Below are positions 28,787 to 37,156 of a stretch of DNA of 64,000 nucleotides, piece after piece. Source of the stretch: Bradyrhizobium septentrionale (GTDB lineage Bacteria; Pseudomonadota; Alphaproteobacteria; Rhizobiales; Xanthobacteraceae). Made by a program: the position numbers and the translations under genes. Every line of letters starts with the position of its first letter. Within the stretch, counting starts at the first letter, position 1. The notes beneath the pieces were generated by a model. That model was given only the letters and a program-made list of their open reading frames with translations, ran no database searches and was not told the DNA's origin. Location of the stretch: contig NZ_CP088285.1 of NCBI RefSeq assembly GCF_011516645.4, positions 8,140,501-8,204,500 on the forward strand, given 5' to 3'.

Positions 28787-29092
28787 CTAGCAAGTCTCGC
28801 GCGTCGCGGCGCGCAGCATCGGTATCACCTGATAGGTGAATCCGGCATTGGCCCTGGTGACGGGATCGTTGGCGACGATCTCCTGCGGATCGGCATCGTC
28901 GGACAGTTGCAGCACGCCCAGTCCCCAGACGCCGGCGGGATCGGCTACGGGACCGAAGACCAGTGCCTTGCCGGCGCGCAGCAATTCGCCGCAATAGGCG
29001 ACGTGCGCCTGCATGATGGCGGCTTCCTGCGGCGTCATGTCCTGCGGAAAGGTCGGACGCGGGCCGGTCAATCTGCAGACGTAATACTTCAT
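28787..29092 (-). CDS. YciI-like protein
   Basis: A 101-residue protein of the YciI/YCII dimeric alpha+beta-barrel family. Recognisable features are the initial strand MKYYVCRLTGPRPTF, the helix with the conserved His (EAAIMQAHVAYCGELL), and GKALVFGPVADPAGVWGLGVLQL with the acidic segment DDADPQEIVANDPVTRANAGF. Enzymatic activity is known for few members. It lies 35 nt upstream of the methyltransferase gene and 22 nt downstream of the small exported protein gene, so the three minus-strand genes may form an operon. Confidence 0.85.
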   Translation of the reverse strand: MKYYVCRLTGPRPTFPQDMTPQEAAIMQAHVAYCGELLRAGKALVFGPVADPAGVWGLGVLQLSDDADPQEIVANDPVTRANAGFTYQVIPMLRAATRETC

Positions 29093-29114
29093 CGACCTGG
29101 CCCGCGTTCTCGGA

Positions 29115-29414
29115 TTATTTGGCGGCTGCGCTCGTCGGCTTGGCCTGCTTCGGCGCAGGCGTCTTCGCAGTGGTTTTGGCGGCATTCGCCTTCGGCGCGC
29201 CCTGCCCATCGCTGCGCGCAATGCCCCACGGGTCGGTCGGCTTCTGGTCCGGCACGCCGCTGAGCGCGCGCTGGTAGGCACGTTGCTGCCGCTGTTCGTT
29301 GGCGGTATCCGCCGGTGACTTCTCGATCTCTTCGCGATAGCGCTGCACATGGTCCTGCGCCAAGGCAGGTCCGGCAATCATGGCAAGAAGAAGAATCGCG
29401 GCGAGTTTGCGCAT
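29115..29414 (-). CDS. Small exported protein, hypothetical
   Basis: A 99-residue protein with a clear signal peptide (MRKLAAILLLAMIAGPALAQ, cleavage after ALA). The mature part is charged (DHVQRYREEIEKSPADTANE), with a C-terminal tail of Lys/Ala/Pro repeats. It is probably periplasmic. No enzymatic motif is seen. The gene is first of a likely three-gene minus-strand unit with the YciI-like and methyltransferase genes. Confidence 0.75.
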   Translation of the reverse strand: MRKLAAILLLAMIAGPALAQDHVQRYREEIEKSPADTANEQRQQRAYQRALSGVPDQKPTDPWGIARSDGQGAPKANAAKTTAKTPAPKQAKPTSAAAK

Positions 29415-29552
29415 GCATCAGGTTCCCGGTTATGGGCAGAGAATAGCATCGCAGCGAGGTCAATTCCAAACCTGTGCGGCGAGAATGACGATGACAGGAA
29501 TCATACTTTGGTCCGCAGGGGAACAGCAGTGATCGGTGGTGAGCCAGTCCGC

Positions 29553-29659
29553 CTTCGCTCTTCGAGCTTCGGCGTGACAGGCTTCGCCGTGCGGCACCGA
29601 TTAAGTGGGACATTTCTACGCGAAGGCTGGCCTGCCAAGCCGTAGCCCGCGGGGCGAAG
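29553..29659. repeat. Imperfect inverted repeat next to the split tRNA-Val
   Basis: A 30-nt arm at 29553-29582 (begins CTTCGCTCTTCGAGCTTCGG) matches the reverse complement of 29630-29659 at 23 of 30 positions, with 47 nt between. The sequence resembles the dispersed palindromic elements common near tRNA genes in Bradyrhizobium. It ends 1 nt before the encoded CCA of the tRNA 3' half. Confidence 0.5.
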
Positions 29660-29660
29660 C

Positions 29661-29709
29661 TGGTAGGCGGCGAGAGATTCGAACTCCCGACCCTCTCGGT
29701 GTAAACGAG
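29661..29709 (-). tRNA. 3' part of a split tRNA-Val (TAC), from anticodon arm to CCA
   Basis: Read on the minus strand, this 49-nt piece gives CTCGTTTACACCGAGA, variable loop GGGTC, T arm GGGAG-TTCGAAT-CTCTC, acceptor strand GCCGCCT, discriminator A and CCA. The 5' D arm and acceptor strand are missing here; they lie at 31927-31970. Joining the two pieces at the shared 16 bp gives a perfect 77-nt tRNA-Val(TAC). As it stands the gene is interrupted and presumably non-functional. Confidence 0.85.
29694..29709. repeat. Left 16-bp direct repeat (attachment-site core)
   Basis: TCTCGGTGTAAACGAG, identical to 31927-31942. The bases on either side differ between the two copies, so the identity ends exactly at these limits. 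Confidence 0.85.
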
Positions 29710-29936
29710 GAAAGACCCTCCCAAGGGGCTGAAAAATCTAGTATTCTTCCCTTCCTTCGACGGGAACGCTAACTGAACGGTCAACGAACAAAGACGGATT
29801 TGCTATTGAAGCTCTATTGACCGCAGTAGCCACAACGAGCCGCCCGCCGGTGGAAGTTGCCGTGAGCGAAGTGACCAGGGCGTGGTCTCTGAGCCGGTCG
29901 GAGAAACGGCAATCGCCAGGATCAAGGACACGAACG

Positions 29937-30340
29937 TTGAGTGCAAGGCGTACACGGATCTTGGCGGTCGTCATCGCCGGCTTCTTACCGGTTGAGGCGC
30001 TTGCGCAATGCCGCGGATACACCGGGCCCGGTGGAGCTTGCTACTCGGGTCCCGGCGGCGGCCTTTTCTCAGGGCCTGGCGGTGGCTTGTACAGCGGACC
30101 TGGCGGCGCCTCTATACCGGCCCTGGCGGAGGTCTTTACGCAGGTCCCGGCGGCGGCATGTATTCCGGGCCGGGGGGCGGTCTATACACCGGACCCGGCG
30201 GAGGTCTTTACAGCGGGCCTGGTGGTGGCATCTACACCGGGCCACCGCCGAGCGATGGAAGCGGATACCGCGGTCCTTGGAGTCCTTGCATTACCGCCGC
30301 GAAGGGCCCTGAATGGACGGCTGCAAATTGTCCGGGCTAA
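29937..30340 (+). pseudogene. Exported GPGGG-repeat protein, frameshifted
   Basis: The likely start is TTG 29937 after AAGGA (8 nt), giving ARRTRILAVVIAGFLPVEALAQ, a signal peptide. The mature part starts CRGYTGPGGACYSGPGGG and consists of tandem GPGGG-[LMI]-[YF]-[STA] units. At about 30104-30109 the frame shifts: the expected GGCGGCGGCCTC reads GGCGGCGCCTC (one G lost). The downstream frame continues the repeats (LYTGPGGGLYAGPGGGMYSG) and ends PWSPCITAAKGPEWTAANCPG at 30340. Both halves together make one coherent secreted repeat protein, so this is a recent frameshift or a sequencing error in a GC-rich repeat. Confidence 0.7.
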
Positions 30341-30485
30341 CCACACCCGTTAGACCTTAGCACGCTCGAAGCGCATGCTCCGACCCACGATTGGTCGACG
30401 CCTACACGGCGCAACTCGACCTTTGTTCCATTGCAACTCCAGCGCGCACCCCCTAAAAAACAGGCCTTCCGATTGCCGAAACGTA

Positions 30486-30812
30486 ATGATGGAAGTGAGG
30501 AAGCACCAATTGAACCTGCGGCTAGACGATCTCTACAAGATGACAGCGTTCATCTATCACGACGCGAATTTGGGCCGAAGCCGTGAAGCCACTCTGCTTC
30601 ACTTTGTTGAAGTTTGCGGCATGCTGACGCTCCTCGATCGGAAAAAGAAGCGCGATCGGGTCGACGTTGCTGGAGCGCTTTGCAAAGCGCTGGGCTGGTA
30701 CTTTCCTCTCCTGGCTAAAATGGGGATCGAAAGCGTCGAGCGGCTCATTTTCACCAAGTATCCAGGGGTAGACAGCTTGGTCTTCAAGCGATCAACTGCT
30801 CTGACAAGTTGA
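30486..30812 (+). CDS. Hypothetical protein, probably 3'-truncated; faint MazG-like resemblance
   Basis: A 108-residue frame from ATG 30486. Codons up to about 30765 encode a sensible protein (LDDLYKMTAFIYHDANLGRS, HFVEVCGMLTLLDRKKKRD, ALCKALGWYFPLLAKMGIES, IFTKYPGV). The helical pattern and the LGW-F...KYPGV ending remind me of all-alpha NTP-pyrophosphatase (MazG-like) proteins, but the metal-binding acidic motif is not evident. After KYPGV the remaining codons run antisense to the minus-strand gene and look non-native, so the original C-terminus is probably lost. Confidence 0.5.
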   Translation: MMEVRKHQLNLRLDDLYKMTAFIYHDANLGRSREATLLHFVEVCGMLTLLDRKKKRDRVDVAGALCKALGWYFPLLAKMGIESVERLIFTKYPGVDSLVFKRSTALTS

Positions 30813-31387
30813 ACAAGCGAACTATCATCCAATTGAAACACAAACTCCCGCTTAGCGGGATCGTCAGAATCGGTTGTAACCTTGAATTGAATTATCTTCA
30901 CTAAACCTTGGAATTCAAGCGATTCATCCTGACCGAAGTCGGGTCTAAGATCGAGCATTGTGCGGAAGCTCAATGCGTTCGGCAGCAGACCGGCGCGCAG
31001 CTGGCGCACCTTGGTGTATTTCCGAAATTCGGAATTCTCCTTAAACAAGAGTTGCAAACGGGGCGTCAAGACATCCGCAATTTCGGGGTCACCTAAGTCA
31101 AGTTCATCCAACAGCGGACTGATGAAATCGTCCGAGCCACCTGAATTGGCGCGAACGGCATTGATCTTGGTAAAGAGGAAGGCAAGCGCACTGAGGATGT
31201 ACGAGAGGTTGTTCTCAAGAAGGGGAATTTGCTTCTTAAGAAATTCAACCTCTAGATTGCTAAGCGAAAACGATCGCGGCGTCGACGTCGCGGATAGAAG
31301 CACCTCGAACTCGGGGTCGGAAAGCGTCGCTACAGCGGCGACAGCCTCCGCAAGTGAACCAGGCGGAGTGATTACTGGATAAGTCAT
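30599..31387 (-). CDS. Hypothetical protein with extended, probably non-native C-terminus
   Basis: A 262-residue frame from ATG 31387. Residues 1-210 or so look like a genuine soluble protein: a helical N-terminal half (LEVEFLKKQIPLLENNLSYI) and a beta-rich C-terminal domain (LVKIIQFKVTTDSDDPAKRE, FVFQLDDSSLVQLVRAVDRL). The last 50 residues overlap the plus-strand gene by 214 nt, are rich in Ser and Arg, and read like antisense sequence. This suggests the native stop was lost at a junction near 30765. No family is recognised. Confidence 0.5.
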   Translation of the reverse strand: MTYPVITPPGSLAEAVAAVATLSDPEFEVLLSATSTPRSFSLSNLEVEFLKKQIPLLENNLSYILSALAFLFTKINAVRANSGGSDDFISPLLDELDLGDPEIADVLTPRLQLLFKENSEFRKYTKVRQLRAGLLPNALSFRTMLDLRPDFGQDESLEFQGLVKIIQFKVTTDSDDPAKREFVFQLDDSSLVQLVRAVDRLKTKLSTPGYLVKMSRSTLSIPILARRGKYQPSALQSAPATSTRSRFFFRSRSVSMPQTSTK

Positions 31388-31605
31388 GTTGCGTCAGCCT
31401 CGGTTCAAGATCGTGATCGGTATTGTAGAGCGCGTCGCCGCGCAAGCGAATGAGCGCACTCATCACCATCCTACAGGCCCGCTAAAGAACCGTTAAGTAT
31501 CTGTAAATAATACGAAATTCAAATATTTCAAGGGGGCAATCTCGGGCTTTTATTCTGAGGCGATCGCCAAACGTCGCGCAAGGCGTTTGAAATGAGCGTC
31601 CGAGT

Positions 31606-31682
31606 TGGTAGGCGGTGACGGATTCGAACCGCCGACATCCTGCGTGTAAAGCAGGCGCTCTAACCAGCTGAGCTAACCGCCC
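31606..31682 (-). tRNA. tRNA-Val (anticodon TAC), intact, inside the mini-island
   Basis: A complete 77-nt cloverleaf with encoded CCA. The acceptor is GGGCGGT/ACCGCCT, the D arm contains AGCTCAGCTGGTTAGAGC, the anticodon stem is CCTGC/GCAGG with loop TTTACAC (anticodon TAC), and the T loop is TTCGAAT. It has the same anticodon as the split tRNA, but a different anticodon stem, T stem and acceptor base pair 7. It is therefore a separate gene, not a duplicate made by the insertion. Confidence 0.97.
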
Positions 31683-31926
31683 TTAGACCATCTCGGGAAG
31701 AACGAGAAACTCCGTCCCTGCCGACCATCTCGGTGATACCGAGTCCTAGAAAATCAGCCTAACCAACTGTTATTGCTTTATTTTCGTCACGTCAGCAATC
31801 TTCTATTGAAACGCTGTTGAAACACCGATGGAGTGCCCCACCAAAAGCATTGAGATCTGGTAGAAAACTCCAGCAATATTAGTGACTTAGTTCGCTACGA
31901 ACAAAAGTGAGGAACCTCTCGGAAAA
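31683..31926. other. Right end of the mini-island, with anticodon-arm-like hairpins
   Basis: No gene. Two sequences imitate the tRNA-Val anticodon arm: TCTCG-N7-CGAGA at 31691-31707 and TCTCG-N7-CGAG at 31728-31743 (13 of 16 bases equal to the attachment repeat). The second is preceded by CCGACC and followed by CTAACCAACTG at 31759-31769, as in a degraded tRNA. The rest is AT-rich with no further signal seen. Confidence 0.5.
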
Positions 31927-31970
31927 TCTCGGTGTAAACGAGATGCTCTAACCAGCTGAGCTAGCCGCCC
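31927..31970 (-). tRNA. 5' part of the split tRNA-Val (TAC), acceptor through anticodon arm
   Basis: On the minus strand: GGGCGGC, TA, D arm GCTCAGCTGGTTAGAGC, A, then the anticodon arm TCTCG-TTTACAC-CGAGA. The 3' half lies 2.2 kb downstream at 29661-29709. After 31927 the sequence diverges into CCTCTCGGAAAA-type island DNA, so no functional tRNA can fold from this copy. A housekeeping-like promoter is still present upstream. Confidence 0.85.
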
Positions 31971-31983
31971 TTACCTGGCGCCT

Positions 31984-32012
31984 CTTTAGCCTCGCCCGCC
32001 CCCGAGGTGCAA
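31984..32012 (-). promoter_or_regulatory. Promoter candidate of the interrupted tRNA-Val
   Basis: On the minus strand TTGCAC (32007-32012) and CTAAAG (31984-31989) are 17 nt apart, 14 nt before the tRNA 5' end. Its retention supports the view that this was an expressed tRNA gene before the insertion. Confidence 0.45.
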
Positions 32013-32024
32013 GGCCGCAAAGCC

Positions 32025-32426
32025 TCAATCGGTTGGCCGCGCCGGCAATCCCCTGAGATCATTGACCCATGGCGCGGCGGAGCGGCACCAGAGCTGGCTT
32101 CGCGGGGTCAATTCGCCGCGCTGGCGAATGCTGCCCCAGCGGATACCCCAGTCGTCTGGGCCACCGTCCTCACCGCTCGTGAACAACGGGGAACCGCAAT
32201 CGCCGCAGAAGTGCTGGAAGCGGATCCGGCCGTTATCGCCCCGCTTGCCGTACACTTTCGGCGCACCTGCGGTCATCCGGACCTCGGCGGCGCAGATCAC
32301 CGTGACGCGATAGGGCGAGCCGGTCAGCGCCTGGCAGTCGGTGCAATGGCAGATCGATACTCGTTCGGGATCGATCTCGGCCTGATAGGTCACAGACCCG
32401 CAATGGCATTGCCCGTCGACGTGCAT
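32025..32426 (-). CDS. GFA-family zinc protein (glutathione-dependent formaldehyde-activating enzyme-like)
   Basis: A 133-residue member of the Gfa/CENP-V fold. The cysteine set is typical: C7 and C9 (GQCHCGSV), C26, C28 and C31 (SICHCTDCQALTGS), C74 and C77 (HFCGDCGSPLF). These bind two zinc ions. The start is ATG 32426 (MHVDGQCHCG); the upstream open frame is featureless. True Gfa activity is established for few members, so only the family is assigned. It is divergent from the truncated GntR gene. Confidence 0.88.
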   Translation of the reverse strand: MHVDGQCHCGSVTYQAEIDPERVSICHCTDCQALTGSPYRVTVICAAEVRMTAGAPKVYGKRGDNGRIRFQHFCGDCGSPLFTSGEDGGPDDWGIRWGSIRQRGELTPRSQLWCRSAAPWVNDLRGLPARPTD

Positions 32427-32518
32427 CCGCGTTCTCCCAATTCCGTCAAACAAAGCGGCTCCACGGGCGCCGTTCCATCGTCCGCGGCTCGGCTCCTGGC
32501 CGCTCCTTGGGAGCAATA

Positions 32519-32563
32519 CCGGTATCCCGGCTCGGCCTAGTCTGGGATACCAAACCGGGATAC
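32519..32563. promoter_or_regulatory. Cluster of GGGATAC / GTATCCC half-sites
   Basis: GGTATCCC at 32521-32528 (inside CCGGTATCCCGG), GGGATACC at 32544-32551 and CCGGGATAC at 32555-32563 form an inverted pair plus a third half-site just upstream of the GntR-type remnant. It looks like an FCD/GntR operator region; binding is not shown. Confidence 0.4.
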
Positions 32564-32587
32564 ACTAACGATCAGACATTCGCTCCC

Positions 32588-33052
32588 GTGCACGAGTTGG
32601 AGGCGCTGGCCGAGTTCCGGATTCCACTGGAAACGACGGCCGTCCGCCTCGCCTGCGCGCGGGCGAGCGCGGCCGACATCGCCGGCGTCGAGGAGATGCT
32701 GGATGCCTGCCAGTCCGGCGCGCCGCGCGAGGAATGGCACCGCGTCGGCACGGATTTCCATGTCGAGATCGCGCGGCTCTCCGGCAATCCCTTCATCGTC
32801 AAGGCGATCGCCGGCGCGATGACCCGGCTGTCGCGGGCACGCTGGCTTGAGGTGTGGACCGAACCCTCGCGCGAGCAGGCCTGGCGCGAGCACCGCCGCA
32901 TCCTCGGCTTCATCAGGGACAACGATCCGGATTCTGCCGCGCGCGAGGCGGCCGATCACATCACCGCCACCCGCGATCGGCTGCTGCATTCGCTGAACGA
33001 GGATCGCCGCGGCTTGCGCGCGCGCGGCTTTGCCGTCATCGGGCTGCGCTGA
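32588..33052 (+). pseudogene. GntR/FadR-type regulator remnant: FCD domain only, HTH lost
   Basis: The frame encodes an FCD ligand-binding domain: VHELEALAEFRIPLETTAVR, then TDFHVEIARLSGNPF with metal-binding Asp/His, WREHRRILGFIRDNDP and AADHITATRDRLLHSL. All of these are typical of the C-terminal half of FadR/GntR proteins. The N-terminal winged helix is absent, and the 160 nt before the FCD domain cannot encode one in any frame. There is no convincing start; GTG 32588 or TTG 32507 are possible. I call it a truncated gene; a free FCD domain acting as a ligand sensor is a less likely option. The MFS gene starts 1 nt after its stop. Confidence 0.65.
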
Positions 33053-33053
33053 C

Positions 33054-33098
33054 ATGGACGCTAAAGTATTGGACGCTCAAGTCATGGACGCTGAAGTC
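33054..33098 (+). repeat. Three tandem 15-bp units at the MFS gene start
   Basis: Units ATGGACGCTAAAGTA, TTGGACGCTCAAGTC and ATGGACGCTGAAGTC differ at one to three positions each and stay in frame. Two of the three supply an ATG. Confidence 0.8.
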
Positions 33099-34295
33099 GA
33101 TCGCGAAGCCATGCTCGACGCGGGCCCCTGGAGGCGCAACCTCATCGTCTGCGTGTTCGGCTCCTTCACCACGATCGTGGGAATGACGCTGCTGCTGCCG
33201 TTCCTGCCGCTCTATGTCGAGCAGCTCGGGGTCTCAGATCATGCCGCCATCGTGCAGTGGTCGGGCATCGCCTATGGCGCAACGTTCTTCAGCGCGGCGC
33301 TGACGGCGCCCCTGTGGGGACGGCTCGCCGATCGTTACGGCCGCAAGCTGATGCTGATCCGCGCCAGCCTCGGCATGGCGATTGCGATGTCGCTGATCGG
33401 CATGGCGCACAATGTCTATGAGCTGGTCGGCTTGCGGCTATTGACCGGCCTGCTCGGCGGCTACGCCTCGGGCTCGACCGTGCTGGTCGCGGCGCAAACG
33501 CCGAAGGCTCGGTCCGGTTGGGCGATCGGCGTGCTGTCGGCCGGCATCATGGCCGGCAGCCTGGTTGGTCCGTTGATCGGCGGCGTGCTGCCCGGGCTGA
33601 TCGGCATCCGCGCGACCTTCTTCTTGATCGGCGGCGTCATCTTCATCACCTTCCTCGGCACCACCTTCCTGATCCAGGAGGAAGCGCGGCCCAAGACGGC
33701 GAAGGGCGCCAAATCGCGCGGCGGCTGGTCGCTGGTTCCGGACAAGCGCCCGGTGATCGCGATGTGGGGAACGGGCCTGCTCTTGATGATCGCCAACATG
33801 TCGATCGAGCCGATCATCACGGTCTATGTCGCGCAACTGGTCGAGGCGCCGCAGGTGATTTTCGTCGCCGGCCTGGTGATGTCGGCTGCGGCCTTCGGCA
33901 GCCTGCTGTCCTCGTCGCATCTCGGCAAGCTCGCCGATCACGTCGGCCACTGGCGGATCATCATCATCTGCCTTGCGGTCTCGGCGCTGCTGTTGATCCC
34001 GCAGGCCTTCGTGATCAGCGGCTGGCAACTGATCCTGCTGCGCTTCCTGATGGGTCTCGCCCTCGGCGGCCTGTTGCCCTGCATCGCCAGTGTCATCCGG
34101 CACAACGTGCCCGACGCCGTCACCGGCAGCATGCTGGGCTACTCGATCTCGGCGCAGTATGCCGGTCAGGTGATCGGCCCGCTCGCCGGCGGATTCATCG
34201 GCGGCCATATCGGCATGCGCGCGGTGTTTTTGGGAACCAGCGTGCTGATGGCGCTCGGGGCGATCGGCAATTTCGTCGTCGAGAAGAAGCGGTAG
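33054..34295 (+). CDS. MFS exporter, DHA1 (multidrug/TetA-like) type
   Basis: A 413-residue major facilitator protein with twelve membrane helices. Motif A is GRLADRYGRKLM between helices 2 and 3, with a second copy-like LGKLADHVGHWR between helices 8 and 9, as expected. The antiporter-type helix 5 segment is GIMAGSLVGPLIGGVLPG. The N-terminus encodes three near-identical five-residue repeats (MDAKV LDAQV MDAEV), so the exact start is uncertain: ATG 33054, 33084 or the later MLDAGPWRRN could be used. It is coupled to the GntR-type remnant, suggesting loss of its former regulator. Confidence 0.9.
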   Translation: MDAKVLDAQVMDAEVDREAMLDAGPWRRNLIVCVFGSFTTIVGMTLLLPFLPLYVEQLGVSDHAAIVQWSGIAYGATFFSAALTAPLWGRLADRYGRKLMLIRASLGMAIAMSLIGMAHNVYELVGLRLLTGLLGGYASGSTVLVAAQTPKARSGWAIGVLSAGIMAGSLVGPLIGGVLPGLIGIRATFFLIGGVIFITFLGTTFLIQEEARPKTAKGAKSRGGWSLVPDKRPVIAMWGTGLLLMIANMSIEPIITVYVAQLVEAPQVIFVAGLVMSAAAFGSLLSSSHLGKLADHVGHWRIIIICLAVSALLLIPQAFVISGWQLILLRFLMGLALGGLLPCIASVIRHNVPDAVTGSMLGYSISAQYAGQVIGPLAGGFIGGHIGMRAVFLGTSVLMALGAIGNFVVEKKR

Positions 34296-34359
34296 TTCCG
34301 GCGCTGGCGCATCTGCGCCAGCTGTTCGTCCCGCGGTGACTCGCAAGCAACCAAAACAA

Positions 34360-34383
34360 AAACGGCGCCCGAAGGCGCCGTTT
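34360..34383 (-). terminator. Bidirectional terminator between the MFS gene and lon
   Basis: A 10-bp stem AAACGGCGCC/GGCGCCGTTT with loop CGAA. On the minus strand (lon) the stem continues into GTTTTTGTTTT, a strong terminator 22 nt past the lon stop. On the plus strand it is followed by CATTATTT and is weaker. Confidence 0.85.
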
Positions 34384-34405
34384 CATTATTTCGACTGGAG
34401 CTCGC

Positions 34406-36835
<2,430 letters not shown>

Positions 36836-37156
36836 GGCCTTATCCTTTTGTTTTGCCCCCTTGCACGCAGTCCGCCTGCTTGCGCAACCGCCACAAGGTG
36901 CCTTGGTGATCCGGAAAAAGATTGCCGTCAGCAGTCGCTTATTCCGCATCGTAAAGCGACGAATCTCAACACATGAGATCCCTCGCCGATAGCATTAGGT
37001 GGCTATCAGGCCGGGGGGTGTCAAGTCTGAGAAGTGCCCGGAAATTCAGGCTAAACAGGCATTTACTGCGATGCCACAACGGCGCTGCTGCTGCGCCGCA
37101 ACGGCCGCCGGATCGCCCGGCAGCCCTGCATTTTTTGCGGGTCGAGACGAGCGCTT
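36836..37156. other. Intergenic region between clpX and lon
   Basis: 321 nt with no gene. A small inverted repeat, CGAGCGC/GCGCTCG (37148-37154 and 37161-37167), spans the clpX stop codon without a following T-run. The lon promoter candidate is at 36994-37025. Confidence 0.5.
36994..37025 (-). promoter_or_regulatory. Promoter candidate for lon
   Basis: On the minus strand CTTGACA (37019-37025) is followed 19 nt later by CCTAAT (36994-36999), or 17 nt later by CACCTA. The CTTGAC start and C-rich spacer resemble alphaproteobacterial heat-shock promoters, but the fit is partial. Confidence 0.35.

Larger units (their letters stand above)
29694..31942. mobile_element. Mini-island of about 2.2 kb inserted in the anticodon arm of tRNA-Val, flanked by 16-bp direct repeats
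   Basis: TCTCGGTGTAAACGAG occurs at 29694-29709 and again at 31927-31942, in the same orientation, 2233 bp apart. The repeat is exactly the tRNA anticodon stem-loop, a common target of tyrosine recombinases. The interval contains no integrase or transposase. It holds a frameshifted repeat-protein gene, two gene fragments meeting tail to tail, a stretch of visibly AT-richer DNA and an intact tRNA-Val(TAC). A val-tRNA gene is also the reported entry site of the Bradyrhizobium symbiosis island. Interpretation as a deleted or non-autonomous integrative element is inference. Confidence 0.75.

Noticed and set aside
29738..30022. 94-residue minus-strand frame at the left of the mini-island
   Set aside because: It overlaps the signal peptide region of the GPGGG-repeat gene in antisense and lacks features; it is possible but not supported.
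29694..31942. A group I intron or natural split tRNA as explanation for the interrupted tRNA-Val
   Set aside because: Introns in anticodon loops do not duplicate the 16-bp arm. Here the whole arm is present at both ends and the insert contains protein genes and another tRNA, which fits integration better.
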